From: Isoetes taiwanensis
Lineage: Eukaryota > Streptophyta > Lycopodiopsida > Isoetales > Isoetaceae
NCBI GenBank assembly: GCA_021234155.1
Contig: JAJEKV010000072.1
Span: forward strand, 737,918 to 801,917
Reading direction: 5' to 3'
Length of the DNA: 64,000 bases
Below, one piece after another: positions 60,201 to 64,000 of this stretch (the stretch's first letter is position 1; each line of letters begins with the position of its first letter). Under the pieces are notes generated by a model. That model made no database searches. It saw nothing but the letters and a program-made list of their open reading frames with translations, and was not told the DNA's origin. The translations under genes and the position numbers were made by a program.

Positions 60201-62329
60201 ATGCAGCCAACCCTGCCGAGGATATGTAGTGATAGGAACACAAGGATCACTTTCAAATCATGCCTAAAGAAACCCCAAAAGCGTTGATGCATCTTCCCCA
60301 GCGCTTTGTATTTTTCTGAAATATTAAGCTTAAATGTATTAAAACTTTTGATGTAATGATATTTAAGTTTTAAAGGCTGGTCTTGGAAGGAGGTAGTAGC
60401 ATGATCGAAGCCCCATCTAACAAGACAAAGCCTTAGCATGATGCAGCTCTCTCTCTTTTAGAAGGTACAATGCCATGATCTCTACATTCTAGCCTTACCT
60501 TGACATTTGATAAAAGACACCTTTAAGCCTTTGTTTGGTTGATGTCTTAGAAAAACCCTAAGCGGTATCGCGTTCCTCCTTGCTAAGTCGGCCATTCATG
60601 GCACATACATTTTTGCTACTTTCCTTTGCCTTGAATCCGGTCCCATAGGTTGTTTTGCCTTTTCCATAATTATGCTGTTGTATATAATCTGACCAGAAGT
60701 ATACAATGTTTTGCTTGCTTTGAGGAGAGAACCCCAGGCTATACCATAAGGTCAAATGAACCCAAGACTATACCATAACCAAAGTGAGATGGGATCTTGT
60801 GTAAGTTTAGCAGACAAATCCTAACCATTACAAGTACGACACTCATGTCTGCGGTCATCTTGAAGGAAACTTTGAGAATACTTGATCTGAATAGCATAGA
60901 AGGTGTGGCGGGGATGGTTGGTTTCATTCATCTCCGGAATTGTTCCATTTATGCTATGAGAGGAGAGGCATCTGAGACAAAATTTGACATTTACAATGCT
61001 TTCTGTGAAGGAGAAACTTCTGCAAACCAACAATAACATTTAGCTTTGGGTGGATATCTCCACCGTCCTCTCTGCTGATCTCGGTATGAGCTATGGGAAA
61101 AAGCCAAGGACAACTCTTTATACGCCATGCCGCAAATTGCATCACTGCACATGCTTGTTTGATTTACAAATCTAATCACGAATTAGGACCGAATACTCTA
61201 CTATAGTTTTCCAATGCCATTTTATGGATGGACCAAGGGACAAGCTTGTAGAAAGTGCATTGGTACGAAGGAAAATTTGATCACTATTTGGAGCATTTCT
61301 TGAATTCAATGATCTTTTTTCACACCAAGATAAGGATAAACTCATTAAGGTCAATCTTGCGAGACGGTCTAATTTGATTCTTGAGGAGTTAGAACACTTG
61401 CAGGACTTTTAATTCTGATGCTTGTCTCCTACAATACTAAATTCTCAGGGAAGGGCCAGGGTCTTTATTTCTACCTAATAATACAACTACAATGGGGAGA
61501 CTTGTGCTTTCCCGAGTTGATGACAATGAGGAAGTGGAAGCATACATTAGTTTGGACTACAAATGTTAGGGGCCACAATCAAAACTTCTTTAGTTTGCTC
61601 ATAAAATGCTTAAAAGAGATGACATTTCTTGGCCCTTTCTATGTAAGCTAAGTTTGAAATTTGTATACACTCACGATTTATTTTTAAAATCTGTATTTCA
61701 AAATTTGTAAAAGCAGGTTGCTCTGAGAATATAGCAAAATTTGAGCTCCTTCCTGTACGCTATCCTGTTGGGCCCATATTTACTACAGATGTATGCTTTG
61801 TTATGGGCTTTTTTATCGATTGCTTTACAGATACTAAATTTCTTGACCCTTTGGGCCAACTACAAGCATCACATCTGCTACAACCATCGAGGCCTATCCA
61901 CTATCCCATATTAATGTCTAGCGAGGGCGCTGAATTACCTTTGGAAATCCCTTCGATACTATGACGCTGATACGCCTATCTTGTGTTTTAGAGCAGTTAA
62001 GTAGAAAGGCTTAAAATAGTGACAGGTGTAATACGGGCAAATGACTGATACACTTAAAGTGCAGAGAAAACAAACTAACTGCGAAAGTCTTAGCAGAAAA
62101 TGCAAGCCGGCCAGAAAATACCACAAGAAAAACTACTAGCGAGTATAGCTGGCAACCTGAGAGATAAGCTCATTTGCGACCCGCGATCTTTGGCGACATA
62201 AAATAAACGGCAACCTCGAGATCTTTGGAGCTTCAGGCGTGCTCAAGAACTTCTGAAGCGAAGTTCTTTGCTCCACTGAATACTTGACCCTACCGCGCAG
62301 GTAACCGGCGGTAGGGCTAAATTATACTC
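57247..62329. other. Mostly unassigned sequence with reverse-strand coding-like pieces
   Basis: Reverse-strand stretches at about 58110-57697 (SERRLQELSKNLKTISMKLQN, then KEDFSKLKNMIEILMFFCK) and 59080-58665 (PDSKIEQLLEKFVRSYFREITGK in part) look like charged, helical protein but match nothing I know. 60194-60439 and 60558-60755 reverse are open frames without known motifs. Near 61560 forward the string TNVRGHNQNFFSLLIK is faintly like the start of a LINE endonuclease (WNVRG...), with no supporting motif. The rest is AT-rich and featureless. Confidence 0.35.
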
Positions 62330-62530
62330 AGACCGCGATTACGTTAAAGTTTTAGCAGTTGTTAAATTTTTAACCTAACGAGAATCTCTCATAATGAATA
62401 AAATTTTGGTAAGCATGCGAATTTTTAACATAACCCATCGGGTTAAATTAACCCCCAAAATTTTAACAAAAATTTTAATGAGATTAATGAATCAATTGTA
62501 TCTTAAAATTTTAACTTATTTGGCTAATAT
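62330..62530. repeat. AT-rich palindromic tract
   Basis: Several near-palindromes are packed together: 'gttaaatttttaac' (62361-62374), 'gggttaaattaaccc' (62439-62453) and repeated 'aaaattttaac' near 62457-62475 and 62505. It resembles the body of a small foldback element or MITE, but ends and target duplications were not identified. Confidence 0.5.
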
Positions 62531-63460
62531 AATGGTTGGTATTAGCCCAGGTACTGCCTAAAAATCAAGCTAATATTTAAAGTTCTTTTTTGCCGCGAGG
62601 TTGAAATATATATACCATCTCTCCCATTTAAAGAGTGGGGCTTTTTGTCAAGATAGAGCCATGAAATGAGGCTACGGTCAAGCATACGTTGCTATTAGTT
62701 TTCCATCCAGTTGTTAAGGGCTGAATCCTTCCACCGCTCGGTAGAAGCATTAGTCCTAAATAGGCGTATTAATGATTTTTGTTCCGGCCAGTTACGCACT
62801 CGAGCATCCTTTGTGTTACGCATTGCTTGGGTAAGCACAGCTCTTTGAATAACTTTTTCTATGTGGAAAGCTTTTTAGATTCGATTTAGACTTCGGTTGG
62901 CGAGTAGAGGAGCCTTCGGGTCAGAATTTGATTAATGAAGAATTAGCATGCATATATTCCTTCTACTTTGAGGATCCCACTCACAAAGCGGTTGTTGGAG
63001 ATGGCGGGCCTAAAATTCGGTTCGAGGCCCGATGTCGTTTGATATGAATTACGTGATTATGGGATAAAGCACGGAAAGGTTAGGGGCCCATTGGATAACG
63101 ATTTCCCTACGGAAGGATCCGCCCTTTTGGTGTGTTGGTTATCTTAGAGGTGCTGAGTATTAAGCGACAATTATGTTATCCGAATATTTATTCCTAAAGT
63201 TTGCAAGACTTAGGTTGGTCTTTGGAGATTACCAAGCGAGGAATAGAAATCTTAATGCAGCTATTCTTGATGTTTGTATAAATCATCTAGTTGGTGCTAA
63301 TATGATTTGCAAAGCTGGAATAGAATTCCTCCCGAGAATCTAAAATGGTTTTCTTCCCTGTAATTTAAAAAATTTGCTTCTCCTTCTTTCTAATCCCAGG
63401 ATTCTACCGGAGTAATCAACCGCTGGATATCCGGTATGACAAAGTGTTTTCTTGCAGAAA
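62531..63460. other. Unassigned sequence
   Basis: No gene, RNA or repeat was recognised in this stretch. Confidence 0.45.
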
Positions 63461-63469
63461 TATATATAA
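63461..63469 (+). promoter_or_regulatory. Candidate TATA box
   Basis: TATATATAA lies 85 bp before the ATG of the short ORF at 63546. This is similar to the 80-90 bp spacing seen in the two dirigent promoters in this window. AT-rich DNA makes chance matches common. Confidence 0.25.
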
Positions 63470-63545
63470 GTCGTTGATTTGGTGATGTGGATTAAGCCTT
63501 GAGGAGGCCAGGCCTAATCTTCTTATCATCCATTTCATTTGCGAA

Positions 63546-63689
63546 ATGGATCTCTCTGCTCAATCAAACCTAACCGAGGCCGACGATCCATCTCCTTGGC
63601 CAAGATGGATCTACGGTGAAATTTTCTACTGCATCTACGGAGGCTCTATAGTGGGCCGGATCAATCTTTATCTTAACTCTCTATCATGA
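63546..63689 (+). CDS. Short 47-codon ORF behind a TATA box
   Basis: ATG at 63546 opens a frame ending TGA at 63687-63689. The product has an acidic, proline- and tryptophan-containing start (LTEADDPSPWPRWIYG) and a more hydrophobic second half (IFYCIYGGSIVG). The ATG sits in 'gcgaaatggat', an acceptable plant context. I do not recognise it. It could be a small gene, a first exon or a chance frame. Confidence 0.25.
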   Translation: MDLSAQSNLTEADDPSPWPRWIYGEIFYCIYGGSIVGRINLYLNSLS

Positions 63690-64000
63690 CAAATCTTGAA
63701 CTATTCCAAATTCAGTAAATTCCCTATGCTAATGTAAGTTGCGGTAGTTGTTTTAGTAGATGTCTTAATAATGAATATCATGCGTAAAATTGCGGTTAAA
63801 GTAGAGGTGACTTTAAAAATCACATTAAAGATTTTAAAGGATTTGTGCAACTTTAGAAATTGTAAATCTATTTTATGATTGTAATTTGTTTCCTTTCAAT
63901 GAATGATCATGTGAATTTAATAGTTCTTGATAGTTTGGTGCTATATAGAATATTAATGTTAATGGATGATATTGAAAATTCTAGATTGAGTGTCTACTTA
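63690..64000. other. Unassigned right edge
   Basis: AT-rich sequence after the short ORF, with no feature recognised. Confidence 0.45.

Noticed and set aside
61555-61640. LINE endonuclease start (NVRG-like)
   Set aside because: Only four to five residues match and no endonuclease or reverse-transcriptase motif follows.
1-64000. tRNA, rRNA, CRISPR or telomeric repeats
   Set aside because: No cloverleaf box sequences, rRNA-like blocks, spaced direct repeats of CRISPR form or TTTAGGG runs were seen. The tandem repeats here have no regular spacer pattern of that kind.

Overview
The window looks like nuclear DNA of a land plant with a large, repeat-rich genome. The evidence is a tandem cluster of dirigent-family genes (a land-plant family), an old Ty3/gypsy LTR retrotransposon, a possible LINE tail, and several satellite-like arrays. 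The dirigent sequences and a DUF7869-like domain would suit a gymnosperm, fern or other non-flowering plant, but the species cannot be named. No open frame exceeds 200 codons, and related copies differ by many one- and two-base indels. The DNA is therefore either very decayed or carries uncorrected sequencing error.

Layout. 1-8 kb holds mostly unassigned sequence with short local duplications and one copy (5.8-6.7 kb) of a roughly 0.85-kb repeat, here called family A. 8.06-18.26 kb is a reverse-strand Ty3/gypsy element. Two LTRs bound it, protease, RT/RNase H and integrase remnants are visible, and about 3.5 kb of unassigned DNA lies between integrase and the 3' LTR. 18.3-26.8 kb is the dirigent cluster: a 3'-flank relic (19.2 kb), a decayed copy (19.9-20.4 kb) and the best copy (23.75-24.27 kb). 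The two gene copies share a nearly identical TATA promoter, and family A sequence lies between the units. One family A copy is split by a roughly 0.9-kb insertion carrying three perfect copies of a 12-bp palindrome. 24.6-25.4 kb may be a LINE 3' end.

27-30 kb is a coding-looking block that I could not assign. 30.3-37.3 kb is a compound repeat locus. A degenerate 70-90 bp repeat comes first, then about 1.5 kb of a 19-20 bp minisatellite, then about four units of an 820-bp tandem repeat with rearranged and inverted pieces at its right edge, then the same minisatellite again in the same orientation. This nested structure is the most unusual thing in the window.

37-64 kb is mostly AT-rich, degraded DNA. 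The supportable items are a reverse-strand DUF7869-like remnant (42.2-42.6 kb) with coding-looking sequence upstream, a purine-rich low-complexity tract (45.2-45.4 kb), a possible LTR or promoter edge (46.1 kb), a reverse-strand RPA-like zinc-ribbon exon (57.0-57.25 kb), palindromic AT-rich DNA (62.3-62.5 kb), and a short ORF behind a TATA box (63.5 kb).

The only recognisable host function is dirigent-type protein. These are secreted proteins of lignan and lignin-related coupling chemistry. The copies here look like members of a decaying tandem array rather than a set of intact genes.
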